From Erodium maritimum (Eukaryota > Streptophyta > Magnoliopsida > Geraniales > Geraniaceae), in assembly GCA_963921825.1 (NCBI GenBank), contig OY997593.1, forward strand, positions 64,030,039-64,094,038: DNA of 64,000 nt, in the 5' to 3' direction. Below, one piece after another: positions 35,598 through 46,922 of the stretch (position 1 is its first letter; each line of letters starts with the position of its first letter). Below the pieces are notes generated by a model. It was not told the DNA's origin, searched no databases, and was given only the letters and a program-made list of their open reading frames with translations. The position numbers were made by a program, and so were the translations under genes.

Positions 35598-37038
35598 GAT
35601 GGATACATCCAACATGGACCCGCAGGCAGCGGCAACCCATCGGTTGTTTCTGGATGGCATGACCAAGAGAATGTCGGGGTTGGTCTGTAAGTTGTTCAGT
35701 TTTTTGTTGTAAATACCAAAATCTTGTTTCTGTACTGGGCTTTTCAATATTAATCTATGTTATTTATGTTTCAGGATGTTGGGGAGATTTATCGTTCTAT
35801 TGCACAACGCTAACAACATTGCACCAGAGCTTTACACCAACATGACCAACATTGCACCAATTATGTACCACTGAATTACGACTACATTAGGGAAGTGGAA
35901 GAGGATTTAATCGAGTTTTTTAGTCAAATAATTATATTTTATTGTACTTTCCATTGATGACTTACATTTGTAGTTATCAAACTTTTTAAACATTCAAACC
36001 CGTCAACATTGCAATGAAAAAACCAAGCCAAACACTACACGTTATGTATTCCAAGGCCAATCACTGTTTACACGCCATTGTGTACACAAAAAGATTGGAC
36101 TCTGCTCTTTAGGTGAATCAGCGTCTATTTGGAATGGATATTGATAGTTTAATATGAAAAATAAAGCGATTTAGACCGAGATTAGACCAATTCGATCTAA
36201 TCTCACTGTGGATATTCTAAGAGTTACTGTCTCCATGTTTAAAATATACGGACCTTATTATCACTAGACAGTCATATTGAGGGTCTTTGCTCATAAATAG
36301 AAATTCTGGAGTCAATGGACCTTTAACAACAATATCATATGAGTTGCAGTTATTCCCAATGTTGTTGGATGACAAGTGTTTTGTTTTATATGGACATAAT
36401 GGGTTGCTGCACTAACAAAAGGTGAAGAGTATAATGTCAAGCAATGCCTTCAAAGTTCAAAGTTCACAACATGTTCGAGAACAATTATTTAAGGAAAAAA
36501 AATGAACCAATGGGATCATCTTTTTCACAAGGGGAAAAAACTTGACCAAGAAACTTCCTGTAATCTTCTTTATCTCGACAGCTCTCAAATCCTACTTTTG
36601 CCATAGTTCTTTCCAAGTTCTTCAAGATTCTGACATAACACCAACTTAATTTCATGTCTCCTTAACTTCATAGCAGTAAAACTGATATTTTTCTTATGTC
36701 GACTGATCCGATAGTCAAAAAATTCTCTCGTGTTTTTATGTTAAAGGTTCGGATCAGAATTACACTATACAAGAACAACATTTCCTTGCTTCCTTGTTGA
36801 TAAAAAAGAAAACTTATTAGAGTGATACTAAGTCATTATTGATCAATGATTATTACAATATACATTGGAACCAAGTACTATGCTTAATACAACTGCAAAT
36901 TCTTAACCTCAGCTTGAGCTACACATTTTTTGGGTGAACTTATTGAGCTACCTTTTCAGTTCAACCAGAAAGGCCTCGTCCTCGTACTAAGAAAAAAGAA
37001 AGTCATGGTTAGAGACTCGAACCATGTGAAGGTCTCAG
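35598..37038. other. Intergenic region downstream of the CCT gene
   Basis: Just past the broken LTR an ATG frame (35599-35709) reads MDTSNMDPQAAATHRLFLDG and then reaches a stop. I do not recognise it. The remainder is AT-rich and contains the presumed 3' UTR of the CCT gene near 36800-37038. No bounded element was found. Confidence 0.45.
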
Positions 37039-38185
37039 TCAATAGCCATTGTAATGGAACTGGTTTTGACCATAATAATGGTTCATAAATGGCCATCCTT
37101 CTTCAAGCAGCCCATACTCGTCTTCTTCTTCGTCTCTAGCTGAGCACGAGGCTTTGGGAGTCTCGCCGGTCTCGTCGTTGCGCGCGAACCTGCCACGTAT
37201 GCGGGGACGGTTGTCCGCTAGCGTTTTTCGGCATGCATACTTTGGAATCAGAACAGAGACATATTCAGATCGATCGAAACACGTAGCTGAATCAAAATGT
37301 CGTCTTCTCCGACGAATCTTGTTCAGTTTAGACATAAAAATGGGTAATGGAGAGTTTACCTTAATCGTCTTGTTGAAGTTCCTCTGGTTTCGCTTCGCTC
37401 TGTACTTGAGAATCTTCTCTTTCCTCTCCTCTGCACTGTACCGCCCCACCTTGAAGCTCGATTCCTCCATGAACGAGATCTCTGATGCCAAAGGGCTCGA
37501 TAGCGACCTCTGTGTCACCTGAATCGTTCTCATACTCTGAATAAACACAAAAAAAGAAAGATAAGCATCTTCTTCCATCACAACACCATAACACAAAACA
37601 GAGGGACAGAGAACTGACTTGTAAGTCGCCGGTGCTGCAAACCCTCCTCATATGTCCGGCCAAAAATCCGGTTTCCGGCGAGCTCATGGCTTGGCTTTGA
37701 AAATTGGGAGATTCTACGACGGTATCGAATCGGGGCTGGAAGCAAAAACCAGTCTTTTCTCGATCAAAGTAGTTGCTGCTGTAGCTCCTCTGCATCATCT
37801 TCCCCACATTCTCGCCGCCGCTGTAACTGTGAGGAGCGAACAAATCCATTTGAAAGTCCTCAGCTTTGACCTCCAAACCAGACGAATCTCCATACCCATT
37901 GCCCAAATCCGAACCATTGGACACATCCTGCAACTGGGTCGACTGATAAAGGCTCAGATTCTCCATCTGGTAGCTCGGAGGTAGACCGGCGACGAACTGG
38001 TCCAGAAAATTAGGGTCGTCGAAATTGATCTCCGGGTTTTGCTTGTCATCGGAATTTGGTAAAAAGGAATCAATAATGGGAGAGAAAGAGTCGGAGTAAA
38101 GCTGCATGTCTGCATCGGAGGGAACCATGTCTGGGCTCGGATGGAGAAACAGAGATTCATCAAACACGTAGAGATCAGAAGACAT
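37039..38185 (-). CDS. CCT-motif transcription regulator (ASML2/CMF type), 3 exons
   Basis: Exons on the minus strand are 38185-37619, 37536-37360 and 37239-37039, with GT-AG introns and phase 0 joins, giving 314 aa. The start MSSDLYVFDESLF matches the N-terminus I recall for Arabidopsis CCT-motif-family proteins without B-boxes. The CCT motif spans about residues 226-268 (ERKEKILKYRAKRNQRNFNK, then YACRKTLADNRPRIRGRFAR), split by intron 2. CCT supports nuclear localisation and protein or DNA interaction, and relatives regulate sugar-responsive or flowering genes. There is no B-box, so it is not a full CONSTANS protein. The acidic tail after residue 268 ends FHYNGY. All parts look intact. Exact function is inferred from family only. 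Confidence 0.9.
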
Positions 38186-38758
38186 TTGGAACCCAATTCT
38201 GTATCGATTGAACTACTCAAGAACTAGAAAGAGGGAGAGGATGAAAAAAGGCAAAACAAATACCAAAAAAAACACTGTTTTTTCCTTCTCTATGTTCCTC
38301 AAATTTATTGCTGTTTTGTCTGAGCATTAGCTTTTGAAACCGCCATGACACTTGTTGCTCTGTTTTTGTTTGATCAACGGCTCCAGGGAACAGAGGAGGA
38401 AGAAGACAACCGAAGAAGAGAAAATGCCACTCTGTTTTTTCAAATAGCCAGAGACCACTCCACTACTGCAATTCCTGTATAAAAAGAGCCCAGATATTTA
38501 TTTAATCTCACCCGATACTTCTCCATATTTATACATTCCACCTACTAATTCTTTCTTATTTCATGATATCCCTGATACTTTTCAAAATTTGTAGATTCCA
38601 TTTCTACCACTATGTTAGTTTCTCTGAGCATCGCCTATGATATGAAACCATAGGACGATTGACGCTAAAAGCGAATACCATCATCGCCTTTGTGTGCGAT
38701 TTTTTTTCAGAATCTTCGTCTCCAAAGCCTCAGCTGGAGTTCTGTGTTCGGACCGGCC
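38186..38758. promoter_or_regulatory. Shared upstream region of divergent CCT and PLAC8 genes
   Basis: The two start codons face away from each other across 573 bp. A plus-strand TATAAAAAG (38475-38483) could serve the PLAC8 gene. A minus-strand TATAAATA (about 38533-38526) could serve the CCT gene. If both are used, the transcripts would start within a few tens of bases of each other. A CAG acceptor-like site at 38708-38710 might end a 5' UTR intron. TATA assignments are by eye. Confidence 0.45.
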
Positions 38759-38811
38759 ATGGGGTCGCAGGAGTATCTCTACAAGATGAAGCTCGGCCAG
38801 AACTATCACAA
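38759..38811 (+). CDS. PLAC8-family protein, first coding exon only
   Basis: ATG at 38759 opens 17 codons plus two bases: MGSQEYLYKMKLGQNYH, then a GT donor at 38812-38813. This matches the N-terminus I recall for plant PLAC8/cell-number-regulator-like proteins (MGSQ-YLYKM-LGQ-Y, then NLWHTDL). The expected second exon encoding NLWHTDL and the Cys-rich domain was not found by reading up to 64000. Position next to the CCT gene agrees with Arabidopsis gene order. Either intron 1 exceeds 25 kb or the gene is broken by the insertions downstream. Confidence 0.6.
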
Positions 38812-41008
38812 GTAACCTTGGTGTAGTTCCTAATTTTTCTTTTGTGTCTTGTTTTGGGTTCTGATTTCGTTTCAATTTTGCTTCTGCTCTGTGGTGTTTC
38901 ATCAGTGGAAATTTCCTGTTATTTTATTTGTTAGTGTACTTCTGTAGATCTTGGGTGTTCTTCGTGACGTTCAATGCTTCTTGACTGGACTAGCACTTAG
39001 CTAGGGTTTTGACTATCAAAATTTTCATGCTCGATGATATGTTTTTTTTCCTACTTCATTGAAATGTTGAGTTTATTATAATTTGGGTTTCTTTAGTATA
39101 TGACGTGGAACTTTTATTCGTATTAATAATTTAAAATAAAGAATACATATGTGAGATCTGATAAGAGGCCGAGACTCGGCTTATAAACAAATTTCTGAAC
39201 GTTAATCTTATAACTACGATACTCGGCTAATCCAAAGGAAACCGTTGTGAGGCAATCCTAAATGTGATGGCTGATCAGACACAATTGGTTGTGGTCATTT
39301 CTCAACTCGACCTGAAAATTCTCATGGTAAATGATTTGGGGCATTTGATGGTATAACGGGCATTTAGGGAGAACACCAGGAAGTGGGGGAATCAGGATGT
39401 CCGGTTTACACCGACCTTAGCAGGGTAATGCGTGCATTCCCATACACACCTTGTTGCTCGTCATTCGACTCATTTTGCTGGGGCCAACAAAGGCTCTTGT
39501 TTGTGGTCCATGACATCTCAACACTGCCACCGATTTTTCAGTCGCTGTTGTCGACACTTCGGGGAGGACACCACCCTCTTCCAGAATCGCCCACACTTGC
39601 AAAGCCAGCCACTAATCCTGATTTTCATGATTCAGATCGGGAGGTTGAGGGGACTTCGTGTGGATATCCTTAGTGAACGGAATCAGGTATATCTTGTTGT
39701 TGGAGACTTTCCCGTCCTCCTGCTGAAATTGGTGGTCCGTGAAGAAAAGGAAGAGGCATGGGGCCATAGTGAGGCCACCACAAGCGGTGGTGCTATAGCA
39801 GATCGTCTGTTATTTTTGCCGTCGATCGTTCCGAGATGGACTCCTAAGCAGAGATACGAGATGAGATAAAGAAGGAGGTGGTGGTGATGGTGGAGTGGTG
39901 GGAGATGGACAGACTGTTGTCCGTGAGGGAGGGCATTGTATGTGATGTGAAGGGATGACTACGGCGACAAGAATAAATGGTGGCATCGCTGCTGGTGCAC
40001 GAGAACCGACTAGAGCTTTCGAGACGAGAGCAATTGATGTTCTCACTCTCACTGGCGCACTAGGGTTGGCTGCCATGGGAAAGAATTATTTCCTAACCAC
40101 TTAGGTTACGTATAGATCAATGAGGTTTAGTTCAATATAATTTGGGTATTTTGTTTGTGTAGTTTACATTCTTGCAGTAGTCTCTTATTATTTTAGTGTT
40201 TTAGATTTTATTTTACATAATTAATGAGTTGTATTCATCTTTATACGAAAAGGTTATTCGTGATGTCAAATAAGAAGTTGATAATATATTGATGCCTTAA
40301 GTTAAAGTGAGTGTCCTATATCAGAAGTGTGCGGATATATTAACCACTTAATAAACATATTGATGCATCCACCTATCAACTTGAGCTTCTGGGCTGGAAT
40401 GTGTTTTGACATGTTATCAGAGCTGGTTTGGGTGCCCTCACTTAGAAGGAATGTTAAAGTATATGTCCCATAACGAAAATTTGTAAATTCATTGATCACT
40501 TAATAAACATATTTTGATGAGCTTTGACAATAACCTCATTCTTGAACTATAAATCAAACCTAGAGAACAATATAGATAGAATTCTTCTCCAAAATCCATA
40601 AGGTTATAATAATTAAGGGAGGGAAATGATCGGTTAACTGACCATCCCCTCCAATAAGAGCCCCAAATCGGAACTGGTCGATCAGATTCTTGACATCGAA
40701 ACCTGTAAACTATAAAATTTTCCAAACATTGAACGATCAGATCAATTTCCTGTTTTAACTTATCATCAAGAAATGACTCTTGGGCCTCTAAAATGGGTCA
40801 GATCCATTGGGTCAAGAGGAAGCCCAACTGGAATCTAAACACAAAAAATGCTTAATTCAACTATAAAGTAAAGAACAACACATAGGTATTTTTTTTCCAG
40901 CCAAAAACCACTAAAGAAGGATAAAAAAATTACCTAAAAACTAAAATTTAATCATTTCTTAATGATAAAAAATAAATACATGCCATGAACTAATATCTCA
41001 AAAATAGA
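38812..41008. other. Putative PLAC8 intron 1 or intergenic, with old repeats
   Basis: No exon is recognisable. Near 39380-40080 a GC-richer block has broken frames in both directions. Its minus-strand frame ending at 40076 begins MAANPSAPVRVRTS but has no known domain. The rest is AT-rich. Confidence 0.4.
40302..40529 (+). mobile_element. Candidate miniature LTR element
   Basis: Two related segments (40302-40411 and 40452-40529) share TTAAAGT, CACTTAATAAACATAT and a TTTGACA end. The first is followed at once by TGTTATCAGAGC, one mismatch from the initiator tRNA-Met primer site. Only about 40 bp separate the pair. The segments are unequal in length and no target duplication was found. Confidence 0.3.
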
Positions 41009-41057
41009 AAAAAAAAACAGCTCTCCAATTAACTTTTCTGAGGTTCCTCTCTAACCT

Positions 41058-43064
41058 ATGTGGGTTCTCACCGCCGCCGCCCTCTTTCACCCTCTCCGAC
41101 CACCTGCCTCCAGTCACTCCACCGCCCCTCACTCATACCACTCCTCTCTCCAGCCAGTGCCATCCAGCCGAGCTTGCTCTCCGTTGTCGTGGTCCGCCTT
41201 CGAACGCCTGTGCCTGGGCTTCCACCGCCGCCACAGTCTCCCATCGACACCAACCGCGCCCATTTCCGATCAATCGATGTCAGATCTGCCTCATCCCCAT
41301 CTCCATGAGTCGGAAATGGTCAACTCCGACCAAATCCACTCACATGCAGAGGTCCATCGCGACCTCGGGGCCTCCGTCCAGCACCATGCCCGTCGCGCCG
41401 TTGATCTCCCGCCGTTGCTCGGTCCGACTTCTGTCTCCCCTCGGCAGCCGCCACACACGACGGATCTGAAGGACAAGCCGGGCTTGTCCTCGAAAGATTT
41501 GAAAGACAAGCCGGATCTGACCTCGTCCATCACGACGCCTCTGGTCGTCGGCGATGCCACTGCTCCACCGGAGTTCTGTCCGGCTTCCACCGGACTGCCG
41601 TCAACGCCGAGGGAGGCCTACCGGGATTTGATCACCCTTCCCCGGCCAATCCAGTCTCCGGTGAGTACCCACCGTCCTCCTTCGACCGAGCGGGGACAGA
41701 TTGCTAGCCCCATCTGCCCGAGGGCTGGCCGGCCAGCGGGGACGCCTTCGGAGGTTCAGGCAAGCCGCATCTCCCCAATCCCGGATTGGGAGGATGAGGA
41801 TGAGGAATTGGTGGTCTCGGACGAGGGGATCCCATTATTTACGTCGGGATCGTATGAGTTCTCTCTGGCAGCGAGGGTTGCAGGGAACGGATCGCACAAC
41901 CAACACATCGTTTGCGGGATGATGTTGCGGAATTGAAAGGTTGCGGGGATACGGGTGGAGTTCCTGTCCCCCGACGTCACGGGTTATCACTTCCCGTCTG
42001 CCAAGTCCATGGAAGATATTCGCCATAAGGGTCCCTGGAACTTTAAGGGCTTTCCCATCCTCCTTGAACCGCTTCGGCATTTCGATCGAGCTGAAGACAT
42101 CAGCTTCAACCACGTGGAGCTCGGGGTCAGGGCACTGAATATCCCGGGAGGAGCGAGGAACTCGTATATTCGAGGTCTCGTGGCGGGCAGTATAGGCACA
42201 CAAATCCTGGCGGCCCCAATTCTGACGGTCCGACGGGAGGACAGACATCTTTGGTTGCGGGTCTGTATGGAGCTGTCTCGGCCACTGCGGCGCAGAACCA
42301 GACTTCGTTTCCCAGGTACAGATTCCTCTATTGTGATAGATCTGCAATATGAGAGAGTGGTGGACTTTTGTCGCAGGTGCGGCATGTTGACACACAGGTT
42401 ACCGAACTGTCAGACCCTGCTGCAGGGGATTGGCCGTGAGGAAGTCCGATATGATTGGTCTATTCTGGTTCCCCGGGACTTGGACGTGGATCAGCTGCTC
42501 CAAAGGGTCTGGGAGACACCTCGTCCAGTATCACATCCGGCGATCACATACCTCCTGGGCGATCTAACCCTGAACTCTATGGTCCGTTCTAGGGAGATTA
42601 CCATGGGCGCTGAGTCGTCCAATGCAGGCACTCTGAAGCCTGACTTTCTGGCTAAGGTTAACCACGAAGGGTTAACCACTATCTTGCAGGGGGATGGCCA
42701 TGGAGCACCCAACCCGCCACCCAGGCCCACAAAGCCTGACTTCCTGGCTAACATCCACCCTACTGCTGGCCCTGAGATCCGAGCTCCCCCCGGATTCAAT
42801 GCGATGATGAGGAAGGAAGAGGAGACAGATCCACGGGGCTACCCGGTAGGCCCTCAGGGGAGTCTAGGCAAAGGTGGACCCAGCAGGGGAAAAGGAAAAA
42901 TGACCACCCTGAAGACCAGAAGTGGCTCGTTGTATTCCCGTCCACTGGAGACAAAGAAGCAGAGGGGCAACCCGACTGATCAGCAACAACCCTGGTTTCA
43001 TCCATTTACGGAGGAGGAGCGAGCTGATGGGGCGGAGGTCCAGAGGCCTCTGATGGAGGAATGA
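41058..43064 (+). pseudogene. LINE ORF1, DUF4283 plus CCHC knuckle, one nonsense codon
   Basis: A single 669-codon frame runs from ATG at 41058 to TGA at 43062-43064, broken only by a TGA at 41934-41936. The N-terminal ~270 residues are Pro/Ser/His-rich. The DUF4283-like region includes GPWNFKGFPILLEPLRHF (near 42030-42083), followed by LWLRVCMELSRPLRRRTRL. A zinc knuckle CX2CX4HX4C lies at 42369-42410. The C-terminal ~200 residues are basic and Pro/Gly-rich. No ORF2 follows. One stop in over 2 kb implies a fairly young copy. Confidence 0.85.
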
Positions 43065-43388
43065 TCTGCCCCAGCAGAGGTGGGTGGAGTTGGCCCCAGA
43101 CTATACTTACAGACCCGGGACAGCCATTGCTGGGAGGTTCCGGGCAGTATGCATCATCAGCACCAGTTATTTCCGTTTATTGCTATTACTTTTATTCTTG
43201 TTGGGACTATTTACTTTATGTTGGTTTTGGAACTTGGTTTATTTTCCCCCGTTATGTTGAAACGATGGTAGGGAGTTGTCTTGAGTTGTTGCCCACGAGT
43301 TTATGTGGGCTAAAATAATGGGTCCATGAGTGGCGGGCTTGCTATGGTCGGCCCGGACAAACACCTGGAACCCGAGGCGGTCACACCT

Positions 43389-46328
43389 TGTAAAGACCGG
43401 GAAAATTTTAATATTTGAATTATTAAATATTAATGTCGAGGTTGGGAACGAGTTTAAATTTGGATCGAAATCGAAAAGAAAAGAGAAGAAATAAAAGAGA
43501 GAAAAAATGTTGAACTAAAGACTCAGACTGGGCCGGTCCACTGACCGGGCTCAACTTCACTCCTTCGGGCCAGACCAGCTTCAAGCCCAAAAATCGCGCA
43601 CCAAGCCCAGGCCCTCTACGAACCCTACTTCTCGCGTCTTCAACCTTCCGCGCACGCATACCGAGGGACGCTATCGCCTTTCAGATCCAATTCCTCTTCT
43701 CTCCTTCGTTTCTCTCTATCCTACTCCCTCTCTTCTCAGACCCAAACCGACCACCGCCGTCTCGCACCGCCACGCCCTCGAGACCTACAACCTGGACGAC
43801 GACCACCAGAACCAGGACGAGCTGCCGTCCCTTCGCCTGATTCTCCCTCTCCAGCTTTGATTCACGACGCGCCGGTAACGGAGAGGGACTGACTTGGGTG
43901 GGTATCCTCTGTCGTCTTTTTTTGGACTCTCCGACCACGACCAGTTGAACCCTTCGCAGCGACGTGGGGTTTGGGGGACGAGTTCGCCGGAAAGACGCCG
44001 ACAAACACCTCGCCGCGCCAGATCCGTGGTGGACGGAACGCGGACTGCGCGTTGGTCACCGTCCCCCTTCCTGACGACCCTCCGAACACGGTCGTCCTCC
44101 TACGGGGCTTCCCTGCCACCACGCCGCCCCGTCGAGACCAGTGAGCTCGCCGGAGACATCGCCGGAACCTCCTCAAGCCGGACGAGCTCGGATTCACCGA
44201 GTCTGGACTGGGCCTGTATGGCCGTTGGGCCAGGGCTCGAATTAGCCGAGTTGGGCCGTGGGTCACGGACCAGGATTTGAATCAGACCCAGAACTCTGGA
44301 CCCGGGTTTGGACCGGATCTGGGCCGGGTCTGGGGCCGGATCCGGGTCAGAACCGGGTCGGCAGACTTTAATAATTAAATAATTTAATTTATTTGACAAA
44401 AATTGGTTTTTAAAGGACTTTTTGGACTGTTCTGAGGACCGTTGGTTATACCGGGACTGAGTGGACCTTTTATTTGTTTAACTCAGATGGGACTTCGCCC
44501 GAGAGCTGGGACTTCGCCCGAGAAGACGAAGACCAATCCGGAACCCGTGTGAAGAACGGAGTAAAGACTAACCGGCTTTACAGCAGAGTTTTAGAGGAAG
44601 ACCACAAGGTAGGGAAAGTCTTAACTTCTCATTTAAATAACGTTTAGTATGCCTATTAGGTTAATAAAATTGGAAAGGTCCTAAAACTGCATATAGGATG
44701 CGAATAACTAGATTAAATGTCTTTCAATTACTAATAAACAGATATGTCTAGTAACCATGCTTAGAATATGAAATCACTAGCATAACTCGCTTTTAATACT
44801 TGGGAAATTGATTTACTGGTAGAGAGGTCGTGATGAGCCCTCGGATTAGTTGTGTGTTAGCTTCACATGCCTGTTTGCTAGTCATTAGGATAATCAAGAG
44901 TCTAATGAAACTAGATCGAATGCTTGCTTGAATGTTTGAATGTTGAACTTGAATGCTTGAATCGTTGGTTGATTGTTTGAATGCTTAAAAGATTGAATGG
45001 TTGATCGAGTATGACTGGTTGTGCCAATGAGGTACGATCAGGTGATCGATTGACCGGTGGAGAGCAAGTGGTAAGTGTAATTATGGGTGTGAATCACGTG
45101 TGGTGTGTATTGGTGAACGTGTGTATTTCTTTAATTGATTGTGGACCCTGCGGGGCATTGTTTGATAGATCCTGCGGGATACCGGTTAGGGTACCCACAC
45201 CGTTGAGGATTCCGGTGTGGGTTGGTTTACAGGAATGATTAATGGTGATTTGGTATTGTACCCACACCGTTGAGGATTCCGGTGTGGGAATGGTTTAAGG
45301 GAATGATTATTGGTAATTTGGTATGGTACCCACACCGTTGAGGATTCTGGTGTGGGGAATGATTTACCTTGCGGGGCATTGGTTATTGGATATACACCGT
45401 GGAGGATTCTGGTGCAGAGAATGATTTACTCTGCGGGGCATTGGTTATTGGATATACACCGTGGACGATTCCGGTGCAGAGAATGGTTTACCCTGCGGGG
45501 CATTGGTAGTTGGACCTACACCGTTGAGGAGTCCGGTGTGGGTATTATTGGTCCCTGCGGGGCATTTGGATGTTTACTTTGCGGGTTTGGTTACTTGGTT
45601 GATTCACCCAAGTGTATGCATCCTACGGGAGTATTACCTTGGTTCCCTATGACAGATGGTTCCTTGGAGACGTTTCCGAGAATTCCGATGATATGCGTCC
45701 CCTTAGGGATGTTTCCGGCATTCTCGATGTTATACGTCTTTGAGATGTCATGCGTCTCCTCTGGACCGAGGGAAAATCCGACATGACACAACGAGTATTG
45801 TGGATCGGAGGGTGGCGACTTCATGTGCCACGACATTTATTAAACGCTATATCCTTTATTGATTATTTAAGAAGTGCTTTGATCCTCTTATTTTCCTGCG
45901 ATCATTATTGACTCTTTGAAATTGTTACACATTCGATTTGCCTCTGTATTTCATTATCGGTTTGGTTTCTCGTTTTGTTAATATTTGAATAAGCTTGTGA
46001 ACTCTTGTTTATTAACCAAAAAGGGTAACCTGGTTATGCATTTTCCCTACTAAGCGTAAGCTCACCCCTCCTGTCTTTGTGGTGTTTCAGGTGTTGAGCG
46101 GGAGCAGTATTAGCTGGACTCTCGAAGCTTGGGAGCTATGAGGGTTTAGCTAGGTCTAGAGACGTGCACTTTTTATTTTGGATTTCATATTTATTATTGA
46201 GTTGTGACTCTTACTTTTGAAGGTTTTATACTAGTTTGGAACTCTGTTTATTTTCCTTTATCTCGTTTTAATTGTAAATCGCTAGTCACTTCTCGAGCCC
46301 GGTCAAGAATCGGATTTGGGGCATGACA
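43389..46328 (+). repeat. 5' LTR of the Gypsy-type element
   Basis: 2940 bp, TG...CA ends. A GC-rich first third (about 43600-44350), a hairpin array at 45194-45545 and a conserved AAGCGTAAGCTCACCC at 46052-46067 precede the end. Short open frames here recur in the 3' LTR because the two are copies, not because they are genes. Confidence 0.93.
45194..45545 (+). repeat. Array of hairpin units in the 5' LTR
   Basis: Six units about 63-68 bp apart contain CCCACACCG...CGGTGTGGG or decayed forms (CACCG...CGGTG). The first two have perfect 9-bp arms around TTGAGGATTC. The same array occurs in the 3' LTR at 62178-62530, and a related 67-bp array at 31404-31671. Confidence 0.85.
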
Positions 46329-46331
46329 ATT

Positions 46332-46343
46332 TGGTATCAGAGC
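46332..46343 (+). other. Primer-binding site, initiator tRNA-Met, Gypsy element
   Basis: TGGTATCAGAGC lies 3 bp past the LTR end, complementary to the 3' end of plant initiator tRNA-Met. Confidence 0.9.
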
Positions 46344-46836
46344 CTGGTTTCATTTGAAACGGGTTTAAATTTTGAACTTGTTTTCAAAACCTCGGACCAA
46401 CGTCAATTAGGTGGGTAGAGTTAGGAGGTCTAAGTCGTGTGCTCAGTGACGCAAGTGAAAATATTTGATGCGTAGAGTGGGAACGACGCGAATCTTGATT
46501 GTCTCAATGATTGTTTACATTTGAATCTCTTTATTATGATGGTTACATCGCTTGATCGGGATCCTTACCCTATTGACTGTAAGATACAGTGATCGGGGAA
46601 GCCGAATGGTTGAGATCGGTATTGGGTTAACGAGCGGTTATCGAGCCGTTGCAAATTGGTTGTTGAGTAAATCATTTGTTCAAAAAGATTGTTAATTTGA
46701 GTTTTTGTGGTTTGGTGGCAATGGTGTGAGTTGTTAAGCTAAGAGTATACTATGACGGTTGTGATTTTAGGAGTGTTTTTGTTGAGGTGTACCCACCTTC
46801 CGACTAGAAGTCGCTAAAGTGTGCAACGATTCTGAG

Positions 46837-46922
46837 ATTTTGGGGCACGAGAACCCCGTGGTATTTTGGGGCACGAGAACCCCGTGGTATTTTGGGGCAC
46901 GAGAACCCCGTGGTATTTTGGG
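46837..46922 (+). repeat. 26-bp tandem repeat x 3.3 with GGGG/CCCC arms
   Basis: Units at 46837, 46863 and 46889 read ATTTTGGGGCACGAGAACCC plus CGTGGT, then a partial fourth starts at 46915. Each can pair GGGG with CCCC across 8 bases. Confidence 0.9.

Noticed and set aside
45194-45545. Regularly spaced repeats resembling a CRISPR array
   Set aside because: The units are hairpins within a plant LTR, duplicated in the other LTR, with spacers that are themselves repeated.
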